From NCBI GenBank assembly GCA_037178855.1, contig JASJZC010000005.1, forward strand, positions 4,712,001 through 4,776,000: a DNA stretch of 64,000 nt. The letters run 5' to 3'. The position numbers were made by a program, and so were the translations under genes. Below the pieces are notes generated by a model. It saw only the letters and a list, made by a program, of their open reading frames with translations. It had not been told where the DNA came from and did no database searches. This DNA comes from Oscheius sp. JU75 (Eukaryota; Nematoda; Chromadorea; Rhabditida; Rhabditidae). Each line of letters opens with the position of its first letter. The first letter of the stretch is position 1. Positions 36,838 through 48,831 of the stretch are shown in pieces.

Positions 36838-38438
36838 ATGATAACGCCAGTGTTCGAAATTAGTCAAGATGACAATAATCTCGTTTTCAAAATCAGGGCT
36901 CCGTATGCCAAGTTGAGCGAGCTCGAAGTCGAGTTCACAGATCAGCTCTTTCTCTTTTCCTGCACTCCCTATTATCTCAGGTACGCCCCTTTTTTTGCTA
37001 ACACATTATTCCTATTGCAGAGTTCACTTGCCCCGCAAAATTCAAGACGACCAGGGAAACAACAGTTCTTACGATGCCGACTCGGGTATGTTGCTCTTCC
37101 TACGCAATGTCTTAATTGGATGCAGGTGTTTTCACTATTGTCGTACCTAAACAGAACGAAGGCGAAGTCTTCGAGGATTTGGACATGGTTTCCGAACTCC
37201 TTCGTCCTCAAAAGTTGCCATCTGCACAAAAGCCAGTCGAGGAGATCTTTAGGGAGAATAACAGTGATGACGAGATAAATGGTACGCTTCTTTGTTTACT
37301 TCTAAAATGACTCTTCGTTTCAGAAGAAGAATACTACCAGGAACAGAAGCCGAAGGACATGGCTGCAGGCATCAAAGACGAGGAAGCCAACTTGTACGGC
37401 TACGGATTCGGCTGGAGAAGGACCGGGGTGCTCGGTACGACTATTTTGTGTTTTATATCTATAGACAAATGTTCAGAGCAGCTACGGGATCAGATCGGCC
37501 CTTTTATCGATCTTCAAGATCCGGAAGTGGTTGATTTGAAGGAGAGGGTCAGGACTTGTGCAGAATTTGATGCCAACAATTTCGATGGCGAACGCTACTT
37601 GTAAGCTATTGGCTGTTTCTCGAAACATTTCCATTTATAGATGTGACACCCTTCAAACGGAGGACTCTTTGAGGGCCATCATTGAAGCCGAGTTTGAGGG
37701 AAACCTGGAACTTACTGAAGAAAACCGCATCAAACTGAAAGATATGCCTAACAAGAAGATTGCAGTGTAACTAATTAATTCACTCTAAAATCAGTCTAAT
37801 ATTCAGATTGACAGCAGAAGAAGAACAGGCCTCGTTGTACACTCTGGTCGATTTGGTTTATTCCTGGGTCTACGACCAGCGAGTAAATGGCTGGGAGAGC
37901 AATTGTGAATCAGGATGGACGATATCTCATCTGTCTCCGTCTCTGTCGTTCCTCATCAAATACGATACTCTGGAGCAGGCCTGCATTGGAGCTATTCGTC
38001 GATCTCTTTGCTATCCTCTCTATCGCAATTGGTCTCTTGCTGCAAAGACCCTACAGGATACGCTTCTCATTTTTCAAAAAGGTCTCTATTCTTCTTTTCC
38101 CAAAAACTTCCTTATTCTTTCAGGAAAATCAGCACTTGTTCACGTTCTGTGTGAAATTCACTCAACAATGATCGCTTCCGCCGAATTCCGCTACCTTCAT
38201 AACGATCTTCTCGTGACTGATCTTCTTCTCTGGCTCCAGGCTCTGTCCGCGGCGAAGATCAATAACCTTACCAGAGATTTGAGCAATATTTTGGTAGACT
38301 ATTATATTCAATCAAAATATAAATAAATAGGTGACAAAAGACGACATCGGTCTCGATCTTGAGGAGCTTGAGCTGAATGGACGGGTCCTTCTGATGGCTG
38401 TCGACAATGGAGATCTGGACAGTGACGACGAACAGTAA
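36838..38438 (+). CDS. SHQ1: SHQ1, H/ACA RNP assembly chaperone
   Basis: Holds dyskerin/NOP10 before H/ACA snoRNP assembly, hence needed for rRNA pseudouridylation and telomerase RNP. Nine exons give 429 residues. An N-terminal CS/p23-like domain starts MITPVFEISQDDNNLVFKIR and continues VHLPRKI. A linker with NLYGYGFGWRRTGVL follows, then the Shq1 domain: YTLVDLVYSWVYDQRVN, GWTISHLSPSLSFLIKYDTL, AIRRSLCYPLYRNWSLA and the C-terminal LDLEELELNGRVLLMAVDNG. The intron at 37435-37464 is only 30 nt, the shortest well-supported one in the window. GCTCAG abuts the ATG. Fifth gene of the operon block. Confidence 0.95.
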
Positions 38439-38577
38439 TAGAAAGTATTGTTTTTGTTGATTTATGTTGTTGATTTGTTATAAAGTTTGTTTAAACGTGG
38501 TTGTGTTCTGAATTCAAGATTGGGTAGATTCCCGTGTACCTGTTTTCAGTCACATTTTCTCGCAAATTGATTGCAAG

Positions 38578-39074
38578 ATGTCTCGGCATTTATACAAACA
38601 GTACCTTCGACTGATATCGAAATGGCCGAAAGATCAGTTCAAACATCCGAACAGGTGCGATTTCTTCTTCCCATTTACGTCAATTTGCAGAGATCTGGCG
38701 GTTTTTCTATCGAAAGAAGTAGAGCGACAATTCTCGCCATCTTGCAGTGCACTAATCGAGCCCGGAGTTTGCGAGCGACGACTGCAAGGTTTTTTTTTCA
38801 AGAAGTACAGATGTGTTGATACATGTTTTTTGTTCAGCCTTGGACGATTTGTGTAGCAACAAAGTCGGCGGACAGTACCCTCACACTTACAAGTCTGGAG
38901 TATTCGGATTGGCTTTACAACATTTACAGGTGAACTCTTTCACAATAGACACAATATGCATATATTCAGGAGATGAGTACAGAAGAGAACCGGAAACATT
39001 TCGGACTAACTCCAAAGCAGAACATACTGAAGCAACTCTGGAGTATGGTTGCCCCAGGAAAAGCTCAGAATTAG
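38578..39074 (+). CDS. UQCC2: UQCC2-like mitochondrial complex III assembly factor
   Basis: Exons 38578-38654, 38691-38788, 38838-38929 and 38970-39074 give 123 residues, the size of UQCC2 (M19/MNF1), which with UQCC1 supports cytochrome b synthesis. The start SRHLYKQYLRLISKWPKDQ and the following RDLAVFLSKEVERQF match the family's YRRFLKLCEEWP...RDLGAYLRQRV pattern. The C-terminus ends with a helix (KHFGLTPKQNILKQLW). A mitochondrial presequence is not obvious, as in UQCC2, whose N-terminus is itself basic. TGTTTTCAG lies 28 nt upstream of the ATG. Sixth gene of the operon block, with AATAAA at 39103 behind it. Confidence 0.88.
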
Positions 39075-39102
39075 GTATTTTCGTTGTTATCAATACGTCT
39101 AA

Positions 39103-39108
39103 AATAAA
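39103..39108 (+). terminator. Poly(A) signal of UQCC2
   Basis: AATAAA 29 nt after the UQCC2 stop and 90 nt before the next start codon. Confidence 0.6.
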
Positions 39109-39198
39109 GAGTTAGTCATGTATCAGATGTATTGGGTTGTTGACAAACGTGATTCATTGTGATAAGGCCGTTTCCACACGTCTTTCTAGCTCGTTCCC

Positions 39199-39735
39199 AT
39201 GTCTTCGGCCAGCCCTCCTTCCGACATTTCTTTCAAAATTCGAGGAAAAGATTCCTATCATCGTTTTACACTAGCTGCAGGAGAAGGCATCTTCGACAGA
39301 TTGTTAGAAGCATTGAGAGAGCGTGAAATTGCTTACAAAAAAATTTATTGGATTGATGAAGAAGGCGATCGAATTGCCTTGAACAGTCCTCTCGGGATGC
39401 AAGACGCCCTCTCCGCTGGAAATCCGCTTATTCGACTAGAAGTTGAAACGCAACCGGAAGTGTTCGTTCAAGAAGGAAGCAATACCGCGTTGGCAGTCGG
39501 GTGAGGCTACTCTGTCCATTCCATTTCTTTCAGCACACCGAACGAGCATGCTGCCGCTCGTAGGATGGGAAGAAGATATCGTAGATCGAGAAGTCGTTCA
39601 CCTCGTCTGGTGACTCCGATGCTAGGTATGAATGCTCAAAACGGTTGGCATCCGATCCCGAACAGTACTTATTGGGAAGCTACGGCCTTCAATGCTTCTC
39701 CAGCTCATCCTTTCTGCAGATATTGTAAACATTGA
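39199..39735 (+). CDS. PB1-domain protein with Arg/Ser-rich tail
   Basis: Exons 39199-39500 and 39534-39735 give 167 residues. The N-terminal about 85 residues form a PB1 domain: a basic first strand (FKIRGKDSYHRFTL) and an acidic OPCA motif (YWIDEEGDRIAL), so it could polymerise head-to-tail or pair with other PB1 proteins such as those in p62/SQSTM1 scaffolds. The tail is short, with an RS-like stretch (GRRYRRSRSRSPR) and a final FCRYCKH. No ZZ or UBA domain follows, so it is not a full p62. The exact ortholog is not recognised. Last gene of the operon block; it converges on DBF4 with only 59 bp between stops. Confidence 0.85.
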
Positions 39736-39794
39736 TAATCAAAACTTTGTTCGTAACAAATCTCAACAATTTTTCACAATATTTGAAGCTGTTT

Positions 39795-41115
39795 TTAATT
39801 TTGCTCCTTGAGCCCCTCGTTCTGTAAAGTTACGTTTAAGTCAAAAAAGAATGTAAGAACCTGTCTCATAGGGCATCCATCGGAGACTACTTTGTCATTT
39901 GCAGTGCGTATTCCTGGCTCGGACATTTCCGATGTTTGCAGCAAAACGGAATCTCGGGTTTTCGAGCGAGGGAGATCACCAGCACGAGGTTTTTCAGTAG
40001 CGTCTTTTGTGTGTTCATCTTTGACGTCCTTTGCCGGAGTTGCATTATTATTCGTCAAGTCTTTTGGAACTGGGTCCTATAAAAAGACACTAATAAGCAA
40101 AAAGCTGCAATAGTTACAGAAAGGAAGTCGTTATATTTGTACAATATCTCATCCAATGCATCGAATTTTCCGTCTGGTTCGTCTACCTTCGCCTGGTGTT
40201 CGGCTGTTTTACAATGCTAAACAACTACTTTGAAAATAAATTGATCATACCATGAAAATATCTGCGTAGCTCAGTTTGCAATAGTCACAGTAGCCTACCA
40301 TGGCTCGGACCATCTCAGGCTTACCATGTTCTTTGAAGGTCGGATCAACGTATTCAATATCGTGACTCTCGTCAGCTACGAGTTCATCTGTCCTCTTCAG
40401 CTTCACTTCTGGAGTCGCTTTGTCGAAAAGGGAGGATCCGAAGTCAGTTCCCAGGTGGAAAACAATCTCAGAAGGGTCGATAGCCTGAGATACTTGATAA
40501 AAAGTATCTAATCAACGAAACCTTCAAGATCGTTGCATATTGCGGATCAGAATCGCGGATGAGAACGTGGTGATCTTCAATGCGAACGAGCGTTGATGGC
40601 GGTTCGTTGTCGGTGTGATAAGGATTTGGAATCGGCTCTTCAAGCTAAGAAAAACCTGTGTTAACGCATTAAAATATTCTTACTGGTCTTTTCCGGCTAC
40701 TTCCGCGAGGAGTGCCACTATGTAGTCGTTTTTGGACCTCCGCCGCGAACTGCTCTAAAGACACTATCGGAATCTTGTGCAAAACAGCGTCTTTCAACAT
40801 CAGAGGAAGAACCTTGAACAACTAAATTTCGGAGTTTAACTTTCACCATAAGGCGGTTTACCTTCATTTGATCATCATGACTGCTCACTTGAAGATGTTG
40901 TGCGTATCTACGATCAGATATAACAGCCACAGGCAATTCAGCAGGATCGATCATTTTCACAACAGTTCCGCGAAGTGAAGCTACCAGCCTTTTAGCATAC
41001 TCGTCATTTGATTTGATGCACATATCTAATCCAAACTTCTGAACAAAACTAGCTTGAAATAAGAAGTGCTTACCTGGTTTCCTGCTAACAAATCCAGATT
41101 TATGGGCAGCTCCAT
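39795..41115 (-). CDS. DBF4: DBF4-type zinc-finger protein, Cdc7 kinase regulatory subunit
   Basis: Activates CDC7 to fire replication origins. Eight exons (41074-41115, 40862-41038, 40684-40821, 40522-40644, 40251-40484, 40118-40216, 39861-40076, 39795-39821) give 351 residues. The N-terminal BRCT-like motif N (EYAKRLVASLRGTVVKM ... LKDAVLHKIPIVSLEQF) is followed by a central motif M region. The diagnostic C-terminal zinc finger is GYCDYCKLSYADIFMHCKT with the histidines of HCKTAEH, then LDEILYKYNDFL, as in DBF4 motif C. The tail is divergent. A 30-nt GT...AG stretch just before the zinc finger (40296-40325) is in frame and is treated as coding. TTTATAG abuts the ATG. Confidence 0.9.
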
Positions 41116-41258
41116 CTATAAATACAAAACATTTTATCGAATTCAATGAGTGGATAAGCAAACTACGTTTTTGGGTAACTTTTCAGACAACGGTACTGAT
41201 TTACTATTACATTTCCTGAAAAGTTAACAGGGGTTGAGACAAAATATTCTGTAATAAT

Positions 41259-41639
41259 CAGGGATGAGCAATTACCAAAATCGGGTGCAACTGCGATTAT
41301 AATCGTATTTTCAAAAACTTTGCGATTACGATTATTGGCCGGGACAGCATTAAAAATGACTTCTTCTTCGGGAAATTCCTTTGACCAACCAACACCAAGT
41401 CGAACATGGATTTCTGGCCATAAATTTATAACAAAATTCACGTTTTGGGCAATTTTCAGGCTAAAAACTTTAAAAAACACCTGAAAATACACAAAAAATT
41501 TAGCCAAAAAGCATCGCATAATCGCTCTGAAAAAGTGCGATGCGATTTGCGAATGCGAAGAGTCAAAATTTCGTCATGCGATTGCGACTGCGATTACCTC
41601 AAAAAAGCGTAATTAGTTGCGATCAATCGCCCATTCCTG
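41259..41639. mobile_element. hAT-like non-autonomous element (MITE)
   Basis: 381-bp insert flanked by the 8-bp target duplication GTAATAAT (41251-41258) / GTAATAAG (41640-41647, one mismatch). Termini read CAGGGATGAGCAATT and, inverted, CAGGAATGGGCGATT, the CAGGGATGGGC type of hAT superfamily ends. The interior is rich in CGATT/AATCG motifs and has no coding capacity. Confidence 0.75.
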
Positions 41640-41938
41640 GTAATAAGGTTTTTTTTTTTAATTTCAGATAGGTCCCGTCACGAATTTCCCGCCCAAATGC
41701 TCATTTTTGCATTTTCAGGTGCTTTACACTCATTTTTCGACTTCTATGTATGTCCAATCGGTTGCAGTTTTTGATTGCGAACGACGTTGCTACACGGGTG
41801 GGGCCCCTCGAAATCGCTTTCAAAAGGCTTTGTGTGCGCTCTTGTTTCCTTAGTGCTTACCTTTTTCTGGCGACTTTAATGAATGTCTTTTAAATAATTT
41901 TTCCTGTAAAGCTAGTTTCAGAGCTCAGGAACCGTAGG

Positions 41939-43873
41939 ATGGGCAAAAACGAATCTATATCTAACGAGAGCATCGAGTTCGGCGATGCTGTCATCGATGA
42001 TTCCTATTTCGATGCCACTGCGCACAAATACGAAGAGGAAGGCGATCGTTTGAAGACTGGACTTGTTGACAAAATCCTCCAGCACTATTCGGACAAGTCT
42101 CTGCTCAAACGCATCGAGCTACATCAGCTGGACGAGCTGAAAATTTACATAGCTCAAAAATTATTCAAGGTGGCCTGTAACAATGATGCTTTTTGAATTT
42201 TTGACTTGCGTTACAGATAGACGGGATTCTGTGCAATGAAGAAGTTCGTATGGCTATAATACATTCGGCTATCAGCAGTTCCATGGCTACCACTGAAGAG
42301 AACGTCTTTGAGGGCAAATACGGCAGAGAAATGGCTAACTGGTTGCAAGAACGTCTGATCCCTTCTATCGTGGACTGCTCTTCTATTATTAGAGCAACTA
42401 CAAAGGAGTTTACGCGTCTCAAACAGGCGAGATCCTTTCTTCTTTCAACCGTCAAACATTATTTTAAGTTGGATCCGTTGTGCAACTGGTATCACCAATC
42501 TGCCGAAGTGTCTGCTCAAGTTGCCAGCCGCATTTCACGATTTACCGAGCAGATGACACGTCGAGTAAAATGGTCCTTTTTGATAGAGCCGGGAAAGTTC
42601 AGCTGCCATCTTTCCGAATTTTTGGGAGAATTCCATCGGCTCACGCTTATTTCCCAAAACGAACTAGCAATGGATGAGGTTGCCAAAAGTGCTTTCAATG
42701 CAAATTATCTCGCCAAGGCTCGAAGCAAGAGTTTGTCACTGTGGTTTCCAGTATGCGTGGTTCTTTCAGCTATTCCGTGCCTCGATAGCAGCAGAGTAAT
42801 TCTCGCTGACGGAGTCGACAATCGGCTACATCGTGATCAAGTGATTGGGGCTATGTTCAATACAGAAGAACAGCATACTGATGAAAACGGCGACGAACTA
42901 TAGTAAGCAACTCTTCTCCTTCGAGCTCCCCAATATGCCTATTCAGCGGAACCAGCGACTTCATCCATGCCAATCGTATTAGTGGAGGACCTCTTCTGAA
43001 CACGTTCATTGCCACTCAGGCTCCAATGCAAGAGACCCAGTACGACTTTTGGAGAATGGTAAGCAGGTTAAGCTACCCCTGAAACATTATTTCTAGATTT
43101 ATCAAGAAAAGTCTCGATACATCGTTATGCTCTGTGGAGCCGTGGATCCAGCATCCCTTGGACCTCTTGACCAGTCGCGAATGAACGGTCTCTGTGCCTA
43201 CTACTGGCCTAGGTTTGCTTGTTGTTTGACAACAAACAGTCGCCTAATTCAGATCTGAAGGACAATCGCTACAATTCGGAGACCTTATTATTCGCAACCT
43301 ACGAGTAGATGCAGCTGCTGATCCTGTGTTCAACGTAACTCATCTGGTAAGAGATCTTTTTTTTTCGCAAATACCACTATTTCAGGAGATTTCGAAGAGT
43401 GGTGGCGAACGTTTCCTGCTTGAACATTGGCAATTCGACTGGCAGTTCATGGGCGATGTTCATTGGCCATTACGCGTACTTCGTCGAGCAAGACTCTCCC
43501 CCTATCCTACTGTCGTACACTGCCTGGACGGATGTGGTAGAAGTGGAACTCTAATAGCCATAGAGACTGCACTCATGCATTTCATCAGAGGTAACAATTT
43601 TTATTGGTTTGCCTATAAAGCGAATCAGGGACTCCCATCGAAGATCACACGGTTCTACTCTCTGCCCTATTCGTGAGAATGCAGCGAACTAAAGCCGTTT
43701 CGACTCCGATGCAATACCTCTACATCTATCGTTGTCTGTTGCACAACTTTTCGCCTTATGTCACCTCTTTCTATCAAAGAGTTTCTCTTGGACTGGTCTA
43801 TCAATCAATCGGCTTCATAAGCAAATACGACGATATGTTGAAATCACAAACCTACGCTTCCCTATCTGCCTAA
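41939..43873 (+). CDS. Protein tyrosine phosphatase-like protein with altered WPD loop
   Basis: Seven exons (41939-42169, 42217-42902, 42947-43058, 43097-43212, 43253-43346, 43386-43590, 43629-43873) give 562 residues. An N-terminal extension of about 270 residues has no domain I recognise. The classical PTP domain follows: [27 protein letters not shown], the phosphate loop [16 protein letters not shown] (Cys and Arg kept), and the Q-loop region [11 protein letters not shown]. The position of the general acid reads [11 protein letters not shown], that is, WPL instead of WPD, so normal catalysis is doubtful and a substrate-trapping or scaffold role is possible. No signal peptide. A second PTP gene converges 217 bp downstream. 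Confidence 0.88.
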
Positions 43874-44090
43874 TACTCGACGATTTTCTCTTTTCATTAA
43901 CACCTGTAAATAACGACGCACTTTTGTACTTTGAACGTTTTATCAAACAGTGAATCTTAATATCCCTACCTTTATTTCTTACAGACATTTGTGAAAGCAA
44001 CTAGTCATTTCTTCAGTCTATTGTCAGGAAAATCACACGAAGTCAGAAGACAGTATTTATTTGCCTTTTATAGCCGTTGTTCTTAGTTTT

Positions 44091-45389
44091 CTAACCGTCT
44101 TCGATCTCTTCGCGAGTCTTCCTTCTAATCGGCACCTTGGTCTCCTTCGAACATTTCTCATCGTCCTCCTTGCGCTTCTTCAGTCGTTTGTTGGCGTTTT
44201 TCGTGTAGTCTTCGATGAATTTGGTCAGTCTGTCGTCCATCTTGAGAACTCCTTCGTCCAGGAAACTCTGGAACACGAGCAGATGTAGGAAGATATACTG
44301 GACGTGGGATTGGATTGCCTGGCTGCGCATAAGTCGCATCTCTTTCACCAGATCTCCCATTTCCACCGTGAAATCTTCGCGAATCCTCTGTGTTGCATAA
44401 TCGTATCCGACGAACGTAGAAGTGCGACCAACTCCAGCAGAACAATGGACGATGATAGGTCTTCCAGCCTCGTTGTTCTTCTTGACCCACTTGTGGAATT
44501 CCAACATGGGAGTAGCCGAACTCGGAGCCAACTGGTCAGGCCACCAGGGAACCAGCAGATGCCAAATCTTCTTCGGTTCTTCCTTCTTGAACTGGACTTC
44601 GAAACAGGTGAGAGCAACTCCTTCCAACGGCTCAGGACACTGTTCAGTCTGACGGACCGTGAAGCTGCCGTATACTTCCGAATCGCCGAGTTTCGGAGGC
44701 CAGTAGATCGAACACTTCTCCGAACTGCCTTCGACCAGTTGACAGAGCATGATGATCATCTTCACATTCTCCTGATAGCTCATACACCAAAAGTCTTCGA
44801 TCGTCTCTTTCAGAGGTCCCTAGAGAATTATTGAAACGAGAAGAGCAATGGAACTAACTTGAGTACAGATGTATTTGACCGAGTTGTCTGGGACCAGGAA
44901 CCAGCTCGCGTTGATGTAGTCATCAGAACATCCTTTCAGCACTACACGAGATGAGTCGATACAAGCCACGTCAGAATATCTGTTCTTGACAATGTTAGCA
45001 TCACAGACTGTAGTGGACAAAGGTCGACCATCCTTGCCACATGCCATGAACTTCTTCAATTTCGTCTTGTACTGCTTTGCGAGACGACGACAGGGTCTTT
45101 CCAAGGCGTAGCGAGCCCAAGCTGCGCGATTGTCTTCATCCTTCGAGAGCTTTTTTTTGTCTTTGCGACGAGTGATCTGTTCTTCTGGATGTTCTGGATC
45201 GGTCGCGGCGTCGTCCTCGTTGCTCTTCTTACTGCTACTAGCTGCCTGACTCTCATTGGTTGGCTTCGAGCTCATTACTTCCTTGATCGGTTCTCTCGTA
45301 TCTCGCAGCACTTTCTTCTCGTCGCCCTTCTTGCTGCAGCAGAGGAAGACAGGCAGTAGAAGCAGAGCGATGCCCACGACGAACAGCAT
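44091..45389 (-). CDS. Membrane-anchored protein tyrosine phosphatase
   Basis: Two exons (44859-45389, 44091-44819) give 419 residues. The N-terminus MLFVVGIALLLLPVFLCC is a single hydrophobic segment followed by KKGDEKK, fitting a signal anchor with a cytoplasmic body. A charged Ser/Lys-rich linker leads to the PTP domain: NRYSDVACIDSSRVVL, DYINASWFLVPD, ICTQGPLKETIEDFW, VPWWPDQLAP (general acid Asp kept), IVHCSAGVGRTSTFVG (catalytic loop intact) and QSHVQYIFLHLLV. The C-terminal tail is very basic (RLKKRKEDDE...). Domain-level similarity to nematode single-domain PTPs; the substrate is unknown. TTCTAG lies 15 nt upstream of the ATG. Confidence 0.92.
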
Positions 45390-48300
45390 CCCACAGGGCA
45401 CAGACTAGAACTACGCTTCGAACAATGATTATTTCTCTATTATTGTGTTGTTTCACAATAGTTTTTTTATATGATAGTAGAGTATCGATAGTGAATAAAA
45501 AAAATCTACTTGTTTAATTGTTGACACCAAGGGTTCTATCCTTTGACCTGCTTCATTTCGTTGCTCTCTCAAGCTATTTTTGAATGGGTAAATAAACACA
45601 AACAACCGATAGGAACACCTATAAAGCTGTTTCGTTCTGATTCTCACACAAATAACACGCAGAAATGTACCTTTGCAAGAGATTCAACCAGAGCTGGACT
45701 GGAAGCCAGAGTCAGCAGCGCTTCCAGTAAAAACAGAAAGTGGGTTTTTGTTCTGTTCGAAACAAAAAATGGGTTCCAGCTTCGTGGCAACAAGATTTTC
45801 CTTCTTGTCTAGATCTGTCTTCAAATCGACGACCATGTAAATTTATAAAATAAAGTGTGCACACTGTACAAATTCCTTTCTCAAACATAGTTTCCGGTCA
45901 ATCTCTCAGTCCAGAACAAAACCAGTTTGTCGAGGTGATCTTTTCCCGCCCCATGATCAGGGAACATGCAAACTAAGTCTTTCTCTCGTGTCCTTTCAGT
46001 CTCCGATCTCATGGGCGACTGTCCGTCTATTCTCTTTCTCCGATAACTTATCTCCCTCCTCCACTTGTACCGGACGGGGAAGCCCCTTTTCGAAGAAATT
46101 GGAGATCAATGGGTGCACTCGTAGACTTCCGATAAGGTGTCTTGTCAAGGAGAATAGCCCAGACAGCATCTACTCTTCTTTTGAAATAGATTTGTAGTTG
46201 AGAGGGGACAATAATGTTTGTTGGAACTCGCTGTTGAATGTTCAACTGGACTAACAGACTGGTGGGTCGTTGAATATTGGAGACTTGGAGGGAGTTAAAC
46301 AAATTCTTCTAATTGAAATATTCAATGGTCGCGAAGCTATAAATTGCGAAATACTTCACCCCAGCCTGATCACAGTCCAGCCCTCCATTTCAATCCCTCA
46401 CGTGTGATCTATTTCATCAGTCATTGTCATTCTATTCCGAATAACCAGCCGTCTGCGACATCTGGCGACGTCGCTCTGATAAAGTTAGAAGTGTCGAAGT
46501 GTCAAAACTGAGAGCAATTGAAACAGTTTGTCGGAAACTTGACTGATGCTTTTACGTGGTAGACAGACACGTCTCCTATATCATCAATTGTTTTCTCTCG
46601 TAGCTATAAAGAATGCCTTTTCCCACAGAGCCCAAGAGGATCCCTACGAGGAAAAGTTATTAAGAGACCCCCTCTCCCTCTCCAAATGGTCACTCTTTTG
46701 ATTTTCACGCGATTTGCGATGATCCGTCCTTTCCACAACCATTGACAAACGGTCTTTCTGTTCATGCGTGATTCCCTCCCTAGCGATCCATGCCATGGCA
46801 GGGATCAGTGCACTACGTACTGACGGACAGACGGACGAACGGAGACGACAGTTTCTTATTTTATTAAGATCTGCTCTGTTGGCTGTAAACGGTTCGTTTT
46901 GGTGCCAGACAACTTATCTCGTTTCCAGGACTGATCGGGACCAAACAAACAGTCTTTTCCGAGTTCAATAGGTGCGCAGTTCACTCGACTAATTCCTTTC
47001 ATAATTTCAGTTGATCTTTCCTCGGCGCTTAGTCGTTATAGAGGAAAAGATGAGAATAGGAGGATTTTTTGACAGTCCGAAGAGGGGGCCTTGTCTGGAC
47101 AATTCTCTTTTGATCTGACCCGTTCACGAAACTGCATGCAGTTGTGATAAAAGGCGAATTTCTTGGACGACAACGTCAAGATAAACGGGCTGGGACATCG
47201 TACAGAAAGTATAAGATCAAACGGCAATTCACGTGCTATCGTTTCGGGCAGATATCGGCGAAACTCCATCTGGAGAAACTGACCAGACTGACCTTGTGAG
47301 CTTCCAGGCATTTCGAGCAAATCGTATCCAACGCTGTTGAGCAAGGAGTTTCTGATTCGTGGTTTTTAGAATGAGTAGCTGACTGATTTTTAAAGAACAG
47401 ATGCTTACCGCCTGTCAGCATCACCTTCTTTATCAGTTCTGCCGTCTGGTCAGAGGTTCAAGCACACAAAACAGCCGATAAGAGTCCTGATGCAAACATC
47501 CCCCTCCCTCTCCTCCTCCTCTTCTACTCTTATTTACCAGACCAATAGTTCCAATTCCATCGACTGTGAGGTCTGAACTGTAACTCTAAACGCATAAAAT
47601 GTACTCTTGCTGTTTTGGTGTGATTAAAGCCCCAAAACACCACCAATTTCTCTTCCATTTCAGCACGGAATGTAAACAGCGAAACTTTGAAAAACATACA
47701 GTCATAAGCTTTTTGTTCTGGCTTTGTTTTTATTCAGCTGCTGTCGCTCCTATAGGTAAATGTCCTTTCCCGCCAGCTATTAGTCGTTCGCGACAATTTT
47801 CGGCTTACAAGAGCGAACTATCAGTATGATCGACGATTCTTCTGCAAAAGGGTTTCCGACTCGCATTGCATCCTCACGTGAGAACTGTTATTGTCATCAG
47901 TCATCGCGTCGGTAACATTTCGTCTTCTTCGAAAGGGACCAAAAGTCGCCTCAGGGCGGTTCAGACACTTTGACCTGACGACCGGTTCGACTGCTGCCTT
48001 GTTTTCCCGAAGGTCACTCCGTCCACAGTTGCAGAACCACCAATTGCCCCTTTTAGCTTCACGCGTGTTTGCTCGCAACACTGCCTCTTATCTGCATGTT
48101 ATTCAGCCGTGTTACTCTTCTGACCACAGTCAGTCTCTCTCCTCACTTTGACTCTTACAGTTGACCTTTCCAGTTGCCACTTGAGGGTTCAAGCACATTT
48201 GACTTCACCATTGCCAAACTTTGCCTCCTCAATTCTACCGTTAGAAACAATAGTGTCTTTGTCTTCGTCCCGGGGTCCTAGATTGTAACATTTTGGCGCC

Positions 48301-48831
48301 CAAAAGTGACCAAGATTCGTTCTCTCCCTACTCACGACTCTATTTGACAGTATTTATTTAGTGGTCCGGTTAGGGAGACCACCTTTGGCTTGTACTTTCT
48401 CCGTTCTTATAAAAGAAATTTGGCGAGTATTCCCCCAACCTTTTTACACTTTTCCTGGCTGATAACGGATACTAAAGTTTCCTGTTTTGTTCTTCCTTAT
48501 AGGGCAGATAGAGACGGACGTCCATCTTTCTCTCCCGCGTAAATTGTCAACGAAGTCAGTAAATATGAGAATTCAAAAGAATTTGCTGATTCACAATCTT
48601 TTCATCCAGTCTTTCCTCTCTCTTTCCACCCACAAATTGCGCAATACGCTATTTGTTTCCCTAAGCTTAGCGCTCTTTCACAACCCACAAACATTGCATC
48701 TATAAAACTTTCCGAATGACTTTGTGACCTCCTCTTCGATTGATAACAAACGTGTCAAAGAGCCCCAAACTCCCGTTTGATCCGCTTATACTCTCTGTCT
48801 CTACTGCCCCATACCAAACAACAGTTTTAGA
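45390..48831. other. 3.4-kb gene-poor region
   Basis: Divergent region between a phosphatase and a PPxY membrane protein. Pyrimidine-rich on the plus strand over long stretches (46350-48700), with no exon chain or RNA gene that I can support. A GGACNGAC-like short repeat lies near 46830-46850. Confidence 0.4.

Noticed and set aside
40296-40325. 30-nt GT...AG intron just before the DBF4 zinc finger
   Set aside because: It is in frame and stop-free, and reads as plausible coding sequence; treated as exon, though a cryptic intron cannot be excluded.
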